Source: Bacteroidales bacterium UBA2559 | GTDB taxonomy: Bacteria; Bacteroidota; Bacteroidia; Bacteroidales; Bacteroidaceae | Length of the DNA stretch: 8,903 bases | Assembly (NCBI GenBank): GCA_002340405.1 | Contig: DDLZ01000138.1 | Span: 1 to 8,903 of the forward strand | Direction: 5' to 3' | Part shown: piece after piece, positions 1-7,484 of the stretch | Position numbering within the stretch: position 1 is the stretch's first letter | How the letters are laid out: each line of letters begins with the position of its first letter | Made by a program: the position numbers and the translations under genes | The notes under the pieces: generated by a model | Database searches by the model: none | What the model was told of the DNA's origin: nothing | The model's input: only the letters and a program-made list of their open reading frames with translations

Positions 1-43
1 TGTCACGGACAGCCTTCCTTAAAATATCTATTACCCTTATCAT
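1..43 (-). CDS. Possible start of a leftward gene cut by the window edge
   Basis: Reading leftward from an ATG at 43-41 there are 14 open codons to the window edge, giving MIRVIDILRKAVRD. The start is preceded by AT-rich DNA, as is usual here, and comes one base after the stop of another open frame (45-194). The peptide is too short to assign to a family, and an open stretch of this length is easily due to chance. The case for it is position: it lies downstream of a terminator that closes the neighbouring operon, where a new transcription unit in the same direction would be expected. I saw no clear TAnnTTTG box upstream. Confidence 0.3.
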   Translation of the reverse strand, partial: MIRVIDILRKAVRD

Positions 44-459
44 GTTACAACAATTTAATTGATCGACTCCCGCGTTCGTCAATACCCATATATTCAACAA
101 GTAGATGTTTCTTTATTGTCTCTTTACTGTCTCTCTTTTGCAGTCCGCGGTCATCATATCGGCAAGCGATTGTTAGTGCCCTTTGCTTTGCATCTTATAA
201 AAAGAGTTCGGAGGTGCTGAAACACCTCCGAACAAAAAAGGGTCAAACAAGAAGAGGAATTGAATGCTTCAATTTATTGTTGTAATAAAAGGAAGTCAGT
301 TGTTGTTATCATAAATTGTACGTATGGCAAGGCCAAACCAAGCCAACGAATAAGTCTCTCATTAGTCAATATATGAAAAGAGGGCCGATGTTAAATTTGC
401 TGTGGCCGAGTGGTGCAACATTCATGCCCCAACAATTGGCATTGACACCCACGGTTTGA
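44..459. other. Gap without a confident gene
   Basis: This stretch holds the hairpin at 206-233 and no reading frame long enough to call. On the minus strand, 45-194 is open for 49 codons but has no ATG near its beginning. On the plus strand, 366-503 is open for 45 codons without an ATG at the start and runs into the end of the leftward 90-aa gene. An imperfect 11-bp tandem duplication (TCTTTATTGTC / TCTTTACTGTC) lies at 110-131. No tRNA, CRISPR array or insertion-sequence end was recognised. The bases from 234 to 459 would be the long 3' untranslated end of the leftward operon if the hairpin is its terminator. Confidence 0.5.
199..233 (-). terminator. Hairpin terminator of the leftward three-gene operon
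   Basis: Two perfect 11-bp arms, GTTCGGAGGTG at 206-216 and CACCTCCGAAC at 223-233, enclose a 6-base loop. Read on the minus strand, the stem is followed at once by TCTTTTTATA, which fits an intrinsic terminator for leftward transcription. On the plus strand the stem is followed by A residues, so it is not a good rightward terminator. It lies about 226 bases past the stop of the 90-aa gene, so the operon would have a long untranslated tail, or another short transcribed element lies between. Confidence 0.65.
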
Positions 460-732
460 TCAAAAAGAGTTTGGCTGAACGGAGGTTGTCGTATAACCGC
501 TGACAGTAAATGTGTTCAGAACAATTATTATAGCCAGGCTGATAATAATCTGTAACAGAATAACTGCAACCAGTACTTTTTTGTTACTGATATTGTTTAT
601 AAAAAACAACGCCAAACAGAAATCAAGTATCAGCCATCCGGCAAATTGGCATTGATAACAAGGCAAACATATCAATACGCATGCTATTATCAGCCGCGAT
701 ATACCATATATGAAATTAATCTGCTGTTTCAT
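460..732 (-). CDS. Small hypothetical membrane protein, about three membrane segments
   Basis: This 90-residue protein has no family I recognise. It is very hydrophobic, with likely membrane segments at about residues 8-25, 30-46 and 53-72, and a short polar Ser/Thr-rich tail (VSGYTTTSVQPNSF). Two cysteines (C25 and C28, in CYQC) lie at the end of the first segment. The ATG at 732-730 is 4 bases past the stop of the upstream LuxR-type gene, so the two are very probably co-transcribed and translationally coupled. It is the last gene of the leftward operon and is followed by the hairpin at 206-233. The context suggests a membrane partner of the two genes before it, but nothing in the sequence shows a function. 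It is probably real, given the coding-like composition and tight spacing. Confidence 0.7.
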   Translation of the reverse strand: MKQQINFIYGISRLIIACVLICLPCYQCQFAGWLILDFCLALFFINNISNKKVLVAVILLQIIISLAIIIVLNTFTVSGYTTTSVQPNSF

Positions 733-736
733 CTCT

Positions 737-1282
737 CTATGTGTTGAATATCAAACAAATCTCTTCTTCTGACAGCTTATTGATAGCCCTTGCCTTGTGT
801 GTGCGCACAGTAGAGTAAGATATAAACATCAGATCCCCGATGAATTGGGGTTTTATTCCCATATAAAAAAGGATACATATTTGTTTTTCCTTATCGGTCA
901 GGGATTTGGGTAATAATGTCAGAGGCTCACTGTAGCAATCCATTATTTTATTCATAATATATTTGCTATCGGTATTGTCAATGGTGTAATCACTCTCTAT
1001 TTTTATCAAATTAATCGTTGAGATACAATCTGTCAATTTGATCTTTTTATCGGCCGATGCAAGGGCGGAATGCAGATCCTCAACAGTTGATTCCTCTCCG
1101 CCGGCTCTGTCTGCACCGGGATGTTTCTTCTTAAAAACCAGATAAACCATGGGAAATAACGAGGCGAGCAAAGGATGTCTGATATCCGGCTCTTTACTGT
1201 CATTAGTAATGTTTCTGATTGCGATTATTTCTACAATCATAATAAAACCTGTAATAACAAGAACTGTCGGCATAAAAATCAA
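737..1282 (-). CDS. Membrane-anchored protein with a C-terminal LuxR-type helix-turn-helix
   Basis: The C-terminal ~45 residues (LTDKEKQICILF... through STVRTHKARAINKL) match the LuxR/GerE DNA-binding fold: the LT-x-K/R-E opening, a central helix, and the recognition helix S-x-S-TVRTH followed by NKL. The usual KEIA of the second helix is replaced by QFIG. The N-terminus is hydrophobic (MPTVLVITGFIMIVEIIAI), giving one membrane anchor, with a second short hydrophobic stretch (LLASLFPMVYLVF) about 15 residues later. There is no receiver or autoinducer-binding domain. The frame can open with TTG at 1282, overlapping the upstream stop, but the ATG at 1273 (5 bases past that stop, 178 aa) is more likely. 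It sits between a secreted protein and a small membrane protein and may be their regulator. Its target and signal are unknown. Confidence 0.75.
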   Translation of the reverse strand: MIFMPTVLVITGFIMIVEIIAIRNITNDSKEPDIRHPLLASLFPMVYLVFKKKHPGADRAGGEESTVEDLHSALASADKKIKLTDCISTINLIKIESDYTIDNTDSKYIMNKIMDCYSEPLTLLPKSLTDKEKQICILFYMGIKPQFIGDLMFISYSTVRTHKARAINKLSEEEICLIFNT

Positions 1283-2496
1283 AAATGAGTATGAGTACCT
1301 GTCCCTCCTATGTTAGAATTGAAATCAGATGAGAAGGAGACACTATAAACTTCGTTATCATAGGTTATTGTTATTTCAACAAGCGACGTGGATAATCCAT
1401 AACCGTAAGAAATCTTGTTGAATGCAACCTCAGTTCTTTCGGCTGCAGCGTTTCCCATGGTCATATAAGCAAAGGCCTCGGAATCTTGTCCAACAATTTT
1501 GCCATTGGTGAAATGACAGATATGTGTTATCTCCACCCTGCCTCTCTCTGTTCCCCACAACCAATTTGCCGTAACAAACAATGACCATTTTTTTATTCCG
1601 GTATAATTCGGATCCTCACTTTTTGCCGCCTTGTCCTCTATGATGGGAGGAGAATGCATTTCCAGAACTCTCATTGTCATATCTCTGGTGGAGTCTCTAT
1701 TGTCACCGGCGATGGTTGCATCGGCGAAAACGGGCGATGCACCGACATATTCAATCTTCCTCCCGCTGTCATGGACGATGTCCACACCGGCGACGGCAGG
1801 GCTGTCACTTAATATAACAATGTAAGTGGAGTCACCGTCAATGGGAACGATGTGTATGGTCGGAACGGAAGAACTTTCATTCATTGAAATATAGTCATCG
1901 TCATAATCGAGGTATGTATTGTAGGCATTGCTTTCAAACATTATCGAATTGGTGATGAAATCGTCATAAATTATCCCCAATGAATCGGAAACCACACAAT
2001 ATGAATTGTACAAATTCTCATTGTTTCTCCATTGCAATTTGATCAGACTCATGCCCGGTGTCACATTTTGCCTTATAAAGTCATTGCGTTTGTTGAAGTC
2101 GAATTCAATGTTTTCATTTTCGGCCGGACCGGTAATGTCTTCTTTGGACATAGCACCACTCAGACGATTGTCGGCATCATATTTCGGGAATATCTCCTCG
2201 CTGTCTATCAATATCTTTATAACATCCGACAGGTTTTCCTCCGATATTTTACAAACCTCCTCAAACCCCAGCAAAGACAGTCCGCTGCCCGTTATAATAT
2301 TCGTGCCTTTATTGATCAATATGTTCAAGATTTCACGCCACGGTGTTCTGTCCACAGTGACAACATGGTCATCTATCATCAACGTATCCGAATCATCCGA
2401 GGTATTAAAAACAGGGCAATCACTGTTGTTACCGTACAGAGTGACTGTTATAGCCGTCATCGCCATAACAAACAAAAATTTAATCGGCCTGAACAT
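1279..2496 (-). CDS. Hypothetical secreted acidic protein, first gene of the leftward operon
   Basis: I do not recognise the family of this 405-residue protein. It begins with a typical signal peptide (MFRPIKFLFVMAMTAITVTL) with probable cleavage near residues 22-23; C27 is not in a good lipobox. The mature part is rich in Asp, Glu and Ser. The region 1-150 looks partly helical. From about 150 on there are alternating hydrophobic/polar strands (for example TYIVILSD, LVEITITYD, VYSVSFSS) typical of beta-rich exported proteins. It ends in a small His-containing tail (GTGTHTHF). Other cysteines are C82, C167 and C327. It opens a three-gene leftward unit: its stop overlaps the furthest possible start of the LuxR-type gene. 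A -7-like box lies about 23 bases upstream of the start. The presence of an export signal is fairly sure; the function is not known. Confidence 0.75.
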   Translation of the reverse strand: MFRPIKFLFVMAMTAITVTLYGNNSDCPVFNTSDDSDTLMIDDHVVTVDRTPWREILNILINKGTNIITGSGLSLLGFEEVCKISEENLSDVIKILIDSEEIFPKYDADNRLSGAMSKEDITGPAENENIEFDFNKRNDFIRQNVTPGMSLIKLQWRNNENLYNSYCVVSDSLGIIYDDFITNSIMFESNAYNTYLDYDDDYISMNESSSVPTIHIVPIDGDSTYIVILSDSPAVAGVDIVHDSGRKIEYVGASPVFADATIAGDNRDSTRDMTMRVLEMHSPPIIEDKAAKSEDPNYTGIKKWSLFVTANWLWGTERGRVEITHICHFTNGKIVGQDSEAFAYMTMGNAAAERTEVAFNKISYGYGLSTSLVEITITYDNEVYSVSFSSDFNSNIGGTGTHTHF

Positions 2497-2518
2497 TCTA
2501 GTTTTTATAATTTAAATA

Positions 2519-2549
2519 CAAATATACCAACAGTTCCTACAAATTCAAT
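2519..2549 (-). promoter_or_regulatory. Candidate promoter for the leftward three-gene operon
   Basis: On the minus strand, 2526-2519 reads TATATTTG, an exact match to the Bacteroides -7 consensus TAnnTTTG. Nineteen bases further upstream, 2549-2546 reads ATTG, one base off the -33 TTTG element. Transcription would begin near 2512, leaving a leader of only about 16 bases before the ATG at 2496. The match is to a short AT-rich consensus and could be chance, but the placement is right. Confidence 0.45.
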
Positions 2550-2626
2550 GTCAAAAACTGTTTCTTTTCTGTTGCAACATCCATTTAGGTGTTGTCAAAC
2601 CGACAAAAAGATATTAACTTGTCAAA
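2549..2626. repeat. Three TGTCAAA words in the divergent promoter region
   Basis: TGTCAAA occurs at 2549-2555, 2593-2599 and 2620-2626. The last two lie within an identical 10-mer, TTGTCAAACC (2592-2601 and 2619-2628), spaced 27 bases start to start. On the opposite strand the word is TTTGACA, which resembles a -33/-35 promoter element, so the copies could be operator half-sites or remnants of alternative leftward promoters. Confidence 0.35.
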
Positions 2627-2713
2627 CCAACCATAATCAAAAAGAAATATGAAAATCAACCTTTTTTAAAATTGTATTTCTTTGGTAATTTTACTCATCG
2701 GAAATAGGATTTT

Positions 2714-2745
2714 TTTAGCAATATCCACATTTATTGGTATATTTG
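2714..2745 (+). promoter_or_regulatory. Candidate promoter for the frdCAB operon
   Basis: TATATTTG at 2738-2745 matches the Bacteroides -7 box TAnnTTTG exactly. About 19 bases upstream, the T-rich run ending TTTTAG (to 2718) is an imperfect -33 TTTG. The predicted start near 2752 gives a leader of about 44 A-rich bases before the frdC ATG at 2796, without a strong ribosome-binding site, as is normal for this phylum. Placement between divergent operons supports it. Confidence 0.55.
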
Positions 2746-2795
2746 CGGACACATTCAAGTAACAAACAAAAATTTCAATATTAAACTAAAAATTT

Positions 2796-3479
2796 ATGTG
2801 GTTAATTGATTCATCAATCGGAAGAAAAGTGGTGATGAGTGTTACCGGTGCTGCTTTGATCCTTTTTTTGACTTTCCACATGGCAATGAATTGCGTGGCC
2901 CTGATCTCGGGTGATGCATACAATGCCATTTGCGAATTTCTGGGAGCCAACTGGTATGCACTGGTAGGTACGGTGGGACTTGCTGTTCTAGTCTTAATCC
3001 ACTTTGTTTATGCTTTTTGGCTTACGCTGTTAAACAGAAAAGCCAGAGGCAGGGAGAGGTATGCCGTTAACAAGAGGTATGATACAGTGGAGTGGGCATC
3101 ACAAAACATGTTTGTGCTGGGCATAATCGTAGTTTTGGGACTCTGCCTCCATCTGTTCAACTTCTGGTACAAGATGCAGTTGCAGGAGATTTTGGGTACA
3201 ACCGCAGTTATTAACGGTCAGTCAATATCTCCCACAGACGGTGCATTCTTAATTCGGTACACCTTCTCACAGTGGTACTATGTGCTGGCTTACGTAGTAT
3301 GGTTGGCGGCGTTATGGTTCCATCTCTCACACGGTTTTTGGAGTATGTTCCATAGTGTGGGATGGAGTGGAAGCAAATGGCTGGGACGCTGGCAGGTTAT
3401 AGGGAACATTTACGTTACCTTGCTGGTTTTGGGATTCCTGAGCGTGGTGCTTTTTTACTTTTTCAAGAGTATTTTTTAA
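2796..3479 (+). CDS. frdC: Fumarate reductase / succinate dehydrogenase cytochrome b subunit
   Basis: This is the single membrane-anchor subunit of the class-B (Wolinella/Bacillus type) complex, 227 aa. It carries two b hemes and passes electrons between menaquinol and the FrdAB part. Five membrane segments are visible at about residues 12-32, 55-79, 104-124, 159-180 and 201-223. Candidate axial heme ligands are H28, H69, H119 and H176 (H179 is an alternative), one in each of the first four segments; their spacing resembles the four heme histidines of the B. subtilis SdhC family. The ATG is the first after the predicted promoter, and frdA starts 7 bases after its stop. The order C-A-B with one anchor is typical of Bacteroidales, where the enzyme mainly reduces fumarate to succinate. 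Direction of catalysis cannot be read from sequence. Confidence 0.93.
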   Translation: MWLIDSSIGRKVVMSVTGAALILFLTFHMAMNCVALISGDAYNAICEFLGANWYALVGTVGLAVLVLIHFVYAFWLTLLNRKARGRERYAVNKRYDTVEWASQNMFVLGIIVVLGLCLHLFNFWYKMQLQEILGTTAVINGQSISPTDGAFLIRYTFSQWYYVLAYVVWLAALWFHLSHGFWSMFHSVGWSGSKWLGRWQVIGNIYVTLLVLGFLSVVLFYFFKSIF

Positions 3480-3486
3480 ACTGTAA

Positions 3487-5457
3487 ATGCAAACGAAAAT
3501 GGCTACTATAGATTCAAAAATTCCCGAGGGCGCGTTAGCAGAAAAATGGTCTAACTACAAGGCTCATCAGAAGCTTGTCAACCCGGCCAATAAGCGTAAG
3601 CTCGATATTATCGTGGTAGGTTCCGGCCTTGCCGGCGCTTCGGCGGCCGCAACGCTTGGCAGCCTCGGTTTCAAGGTAAAATGTTTCTGCATTCAGGACT
3701 CTCCCCGTCGTGCACACTCAATAGCTGCACAGGGCGGTATCAACGCAGCAAAAAACTATCAGAATGACGGAGACTCCGTGTATCGTCTCTTCATGGATAC
3801 GATCAAAGGCGGCGATTACCGTGCACGTGAGGCTAACGTATATCGTCTGGCTGAAGTCTCGAATAATATAATAGATCAGTGTGTGGCGCAAGGAGTACCT
3901 TTTGCGCGCGAGTATGGCGGCACACTTGCCAACCGCTCATTCGGCGGTTCTCAGGTGTCGCGTACATTCTATGCCCGCGGACAGACAGGTCAGCAGTTGT
4001 TGCTGGGGGCCTACTCCGCTTTATGTTATCAGGTTAATCAGGGTAATGTGGAGCTGTTCACCCGTTGCGAAATGCTGGATCTTGTCATGATAAAGGATGA
4101 TAAGGGCAAGGAGCGTGCACGCGGCATAATCTACCGTGACCTTGTGAGCGGCGAAATCAAGCGTTGCTCGGCCCACGCCGTGGTAGTGGGAACAGGCGGA
4201 TACGGAAATGCCTATTTCCTCTCTACAAATGCCATGACAAGTAACGGATCGGCTATTATGCAGTGCTATCGTAAGGGTGCATGGTTTGCCAACCCCGCTT
4301 TTGCACAGATCCACCCCACCTGTATTCCTGTACAGGGTGACAAACAGTCCAAGCTGACTCTTATGTCGGAGTCTCTTCGTAACGACGGCCGTATATGGGT
4401 TCCCAAGAAACTTGAGGATGCGCAGAAGCTGCAGAAAGGTTTGATAAATCCCAACGATATTCCCGATGAGGACCGTGATTTCTATCTGGAGCGCCGTTAT
4501 CCTGCATTCGGCAATCTGGTGCCCCGTGACGTTGCTTCACGTGCCGCCAAGGAGCGTTGCGACAAGGGCTATGGCGTGAATGCCACCGGTTTGGCCGTCT
4601 TCCTGGATTTCAAATATGCCATACAGACTTTTGGCAAACAGGTTATAGCCGACAAATACGGCAATCTGTTTGACATGTACGAGGAGATAACCGATGTCAA
4701 TCCCTACGAAAATCCTATGATGATATTCCCCGCCATACACTACACAATGGGCGGTCTTTGGGTTGACTACGAACTTCAGACCTCAATACCCGGTCTTTTC
4801 GCCATAGGTGAATGTAACTTCTCTGACCACGGAGCCAACCGTTTGGGAGCATCGGCCCTTATGCAGGGACTTGCCGACGGTTACTTTGTGCTGCCATATA
4901 CCATCCAGAGCTATCTGGCCGACCAGATCTCTATCCCGCGTTTCAGCACCGACCTGCCGGAGTTCGAGGCTGCCGAGAAAGCTGTCAAGGAGAGGATAGC
5001 CAAGCTGATGAGAATAAACGGAAAACGTTCCGTTGACTCCATACACAAAGAGCTTGGCCACATCATGTGGGAGTATGTGGGTATGGGACGCACCGAGGAG
5101 TCGCTTAAGACTGCCATCAAGAAACTGGACGAGGTTGAAAAGACATTCTGGACAGACCTGCGTATTCCGGGCGACGCTCAAACTCTGAACGTCGAACTTG
5201 AAAAGGCTCTGCGTCTGATAGATTTCATTGAGACCGGCAAGCTCATGGCTTATGATGCCCTTAACCGCGAGGAGTCGTGCGGCGGTCATTTCCGCGAGGA
5301 GCATCAGACACCCGAAGGCGAGGCACTGCGTCACGATGACAAATTCTCATACGTGGCCTGCTGGAGCTATAAGGGCGAAGGCAAGAAGCCCGAAATGCTC
5401 AAGGAGCCGCTCAACTATGAGTTTGTTAAGGTAGAAACCCGTAATTATAAGAACTGA
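3487..5457 (+). CDS. frdA: Fumarate reductase / succinate dehydrogenase flavoprotein subunit
   Basis: This catalytic subunit reduces fumarate to succinate on covalently bound FAD, on the cytoplasmic side. Visible motifs are the dinucleotide fold GSGLAG (45-50); HSIAAQGG with H77 as the likely flavin-linking histidine; HPT (276-278) of the dicarboxylate site; PRDVASRA with R347 as the likely proton-donor arginine; H418 in HYTMGG; and [15 protein letters not shown] near the C-terminus. The length (656 aa) fits class-B FrdA and the protein appears intact. The frame can start at 3487 ([11 protein letters not shown]) or at the ATG at 3499 ([11 protein letters not shown]). From memory, Bacteroides homologues begin close to the second, so 652 aa may be the true length. 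It lies 7 bases after frdC and 15 bases before frdB. It ends with tandem stops, TGA TAA. Confidence 0.96.
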   Translation: MQTKMATIDSKIPEGALAEKWSNYKAHQKLVNPANKRKLDIIVVGSGLAGASAAATLGSLGFKVKCFCIQDSPRRAHSIAAQGGINAAKNYQNDGDSVYRLFMDTIKGGDYRAREANVYRLAEVSNNIIDQCVAQGVPFAREYGGTLANRSFGGSQVSRTFYARGQTGQQLLLGAYSALCYQVNQGNVELFTRCEMLDLVMIKDDKGKERARGIIYRDLVSGEIKRCSAHAVVVGTGGYGNAYFLSTNAMTSNGSAIMQCYRKGAWFANPAFAQIHPTCIPVQGDKQSKLTLMSESLRNDGRIWVPKKLEDAQKLQKGLINPNDIPDEDRDFYLERRYPAFGNLVPRDVASRAAKERCDKGYGVNATGLAVFLDFKYAIQTFGKQVIADKYGNLFDMYEEITDVNPYENPMMIFPAIHYTMGGLWVDYELQTSIPGLFAIGECNFSDHGANRLGASALMQGLADGYFVLPYTIQSYLADQISIPRFSTDLPEFEAAEKAVKERIAKLMRINGKRSVDSIHKELGHIMWEYVGMGRTEESLKTAIKKLDEVEKTFWTDLRIPGDAQTLNVELEKALRLIDFIETGKLMAYDALNREESCGGHFREEHQTPEGEALRHDDKFSYVACWSYKGEGKKPEMLKEPLNYEFVKVETRNYKN

Positions 5458-5472
5458 TAAAAAAGCATCAAT

Positions 5473-6051
5473 ATGGAAAAGACTATAAGCTTTAAACTGA
5501 AAATTTGGCGCCAGAGAGGACCCAAGGAGAAAGGACAGTTCAAGGTGTATGAAATGAAAGACATCTCGACTGACGCCTCGTTCCTTGAGATGCTTGACAT
5601 CTTGAATGAGCAGCTTATCAATGCCGGCGAGGAACCGGTAGTGTTTGACCATGACTGCCGTGAAGGCATTTGCGGCATGTGCTCACTATATATCAATGGT
5701 TATCCCCATGGCCCTGCTACAGGTGCTACCACCTGCCAGCTCTATATGCGTCGTTTTAAGGATGGTGAGACAATTACGGTTGAACCCTGGCGTTCGGCAG
5801 GTTTCCCCATAATACGCGACCTTATGGTTGACCGCACAGCATACGATAAGATCATGCAGGCAGGCGGTTATGTATCAATTAACACCGGCGGTGTACCCGA
5901 TGCTAATTCGATCCCGATATCCAAGGAGAAGGCCGATCTGGCTATGGACGCCGCTTCGTGCATAGGCTGCGGCGCTTGTGAGAATCTCTGTCCGTCACGC
6001 CCCATAAGTGCCATTACAGTTAATGGAATATCTATCCACCACAACGCTTGA
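5473..6051 (+). CDS. frdB: Truncated, apparently chimeric fumarate reductase iron-sulfur subunit
   Basis: FrdB normally carries electrons from the cytochrome to the flavin through [2Fe-2S], [4Fe-4S] and [3Fe-4S] clusters and is about 240-255 aa in class-B enzymes; this frame has only 192. Residues 1-169 are ordinary FrdB: the [2Fe-2S] cysteines C62, C67, C70 and C88 are present, and the next cluster begins correctly at C163, C166 and C169 (CIGCGAC). After that the text changes in frame to [16 protein letters not shown] and ends at 192. C173 completes a ferredoxin-like CxxCxxCxxxCP, but the rest of the C-terminal domain, including the later cysteines needed for [3Fe-4S] and for the fourth [4Fe-4S] ligand, is missing. 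The new tail resembles small 4Fe-4S ferredoxins. As written it is unlikely to be a working FrdB. The upstream genes frdC and frdA look intact, so either a true fusion/deletion or an assembly join is suspected. Confidence 0.85.
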   Translation: MEKTISFKLKIWRQRGPKEKGQFKVYEMKDISTDASFLEMLDILNEQLINAGEEPVVFDHDCREGICGMCSLYINGYPHGPATGATTCQLYMRRFKDGETITVEPWRSAGFPIIRDLMVDRTAYDKIMQAGGYVSINTGGVPDANSIPISKEKADLAMDAASCIGCGACENLCPSRPISAITVNGISIHHNA

Positions 6052-6055
6052 TATT

Positions 6056-7384
6056 ATGAAAAGAAGAGAATTTTTAAAATATATGGGATTGGGAACGGCT
6101 GCTGTTGCACTTGATTCCTGTACCCCGGAATCTGTCAAGAAAGAATCAACATCAAATAAAGAGCTGCGCGGAAAGATGTTGCAAAACTATCCCGGTGTCG
6201 GCATATTGGGCTATGGCTGCATGCGCTGGCCCCAAAAACGTAATGAACAGGGCCGTAATGTCGTAGATCAGGAAGAGGTAAACCGTCTGGTAGATTTTGC
6301 TCTTGAGCATGGAGTGAACTATTATGATACAGCGCCTTCCTATATAGGCGGTGAGTGTGAACGCATTACTTCCGAGGCACTGAATCGTCATCCGCGCGAA
6401 AGCTGGTTGCTGGCAACCAAACTGTCTGCCTTCGGTAATACCACATACGACGGTTGTGTGACAATGTACCGCCGTTCAATGGAGATTTTCAAAACGGACT
6501 ATATTGACTATTACCTGCTCCACTCCGTCCCGAACGAAAATGATCTGAACAACCGTTTCGCCAGGATAGGAATTATGGATTTCCTTCTCAAAGAACGCGA
6601 ATTGGGCCACATCCGAAATCTCGGATTCTCGTTTCACGGCAATAAAGAGGGTTTTGACGAACTGATGGTACTGCATGACAAATACAGATGGGATTTCGTG
6701 CAGATCCAGATGAACTACATTGACTGGGAAAATGCCGGCGGCCGAAATGCCCCTGCCAACTACCTATATGCCGAGCTTGACAAGCGCGAGATACCTATTA
6801 TCATTATGGAACCGCTTCGGGGCGGAGCATTAGCGGACATCCCCGCACAGGTAGCCGATCAGCTTAAAGAACGTGAGCCCGAACGCTCCATTGCCTCTTG
6901 GGCATTCCGTTTTGTGGGCAGTTTCCCGCGCGTAAAATGTGCCCTAAGCGGCATGACCTACATGGAGCACCTGCAGGACATTCTGGAGACATTTATGGAC
7001 TTCCAAAAGTTGGACGAGGAGGAAAATAAACTGCTGCTCGACATTGCCGACCAGATGGTAAACTATCCGCTGGTAAACTGCACGACCTGCAACTACTGCA
7101 TGCCCTGTCCTTACGGCATCAATATTCCCGGTATATTCGCGTTTTACAATGATAACGTGATTGCCGGTACCTACGTCAGAAGCAAGGAGCAGAAGAATTA
7201 CAACCGGGCGCGCCGTAAGTACCTGCTGGCCTACAACGAAGCCATTTCCACCGTACGCCAGGCCGACCACTGCATATCCTGCCGCCGGTGCGAAAGGGAG
7301 TGTCCGCAAAACATCCGTATTGCCGATGAATTGCGCCGTATTGACCGCTACATAGAGAGCCTCAAGCGCGAAACACTCGAATAA
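6056..7384 (+). CDS. Aldo/keto reductase with C-terminal 4Fe-4S dicluster domain and twin-arginine-like leader
   Basis: A 442-aa redox protein. The leader MKRREFLKYMGLGTAAVALD has the twin-arginine pattern RREFLK, then a hydrophobic core and S-C at 21-22, which could be a weak lipobox; export folded and perhaps lipid-anchored is therefore likely. The barrel (about 45-330) shows the aldo/keto reductase tetrad D91, Y96, K122 and H156 (YYDTAPSY, ATK, YYLLH). The C-terminus carries CTTCNYCMPCP (C342, C345, C348, C351) and CISCRRCERECP (C406, C409, C412, C416), enough for two [4Fe-4S] clusters. The ATG at 6056, 4 bases after the frdB-fusion stop, gives the leader; the same frame is open back to 6008 but would bury it. 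The substrate is unknown. The tight link to the ferredoxin-like tail suggests that a ferredoxin was its original operon partner. Confidence 0.88.
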   Translation: MKRREFLKYMGLGTAAVALDSCTPESVKKESTSNKELRGKMLQNYPGVGILGYGCMRWPQKRNEQGRNVVDQEEVNRLVDFALEHGVNYYDTAPSYIGGECERITSEALNRHPRESWLLATKLSAFGNTTYDGCVTMYRRSMEIFKTDYIDYYLLHSVPNENDLNNRFARIGIMDFLLKERELGHIRNLGFSFHGNKEGFDELMVLHDKYRWDFVQIQMNYIDWENAGGRNAPANYLYAELDKREIPIIIMEPLRGGALADIPAQVADQLKEREPERSIASWAFRFVGSFPRVKCALSGMTYMEHLQDILETFMDFQKLDEEENKLLLDIADQMVNYPLVNCTTCNYCMPCPYGINIPGIFAFYNDNVIAGTYVRSKEQKNYNRARRKYLLAYNEAISTVRQADHCISCRRCERECPQNIRIADELRRIDRYIESLKRETLE

Positions 7385-7484
7385 TATTACAAAAAAACGG
7401 AGACTTTACTCCTTACTCTGTTCGGGACCTTATACATCCCGAAACTGACGTAAGAAAAGGATCAGCTTACAGACGTAACAGGTA

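Noticed and set aside
110..131. Imperfect 11-bp tandem duplication as a possible repeat array
   Set aside because: Only two imperfect units in low-complexity T/C-rich DNA; no spacers or further copies, so neither CRISPR nor a convincing repeat.
401..465. GGCCGAGTGGTG resembles the D-arm of a leucine or serine tRNA
   Set aside because: No acceptor pairing, anticodon stem or T-arm (GGTTCAA-type) could be placed around it.
2032..2652. Plus-strand reading frame of 206 aa (and an overlapping one at 2006-2515)
   Set aside because: Both are antisense to the 405-aa protein, which has a signal peptide, operon spacing and an upstream promoter box; these frames have no recognisable domain and an unusual His/Arg/Gln-rich mixture.
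4783..5334. Long minus-strand reading frame (183 aa) inside frdA
   Set aside because: It lies wholly antisense to frdA, whose motifs and length match a well-known enzyme; the frame is a codon-bias shadow.
6008..6055. Extended start of the aldo/keto reductase at 6008
   Set aside because: It would overlap the frdB-fusion tail by 44 bases and put 16 residues before the twin-arginine leader; the ATG at 6056 gives a proper leader and a 4-base gap.
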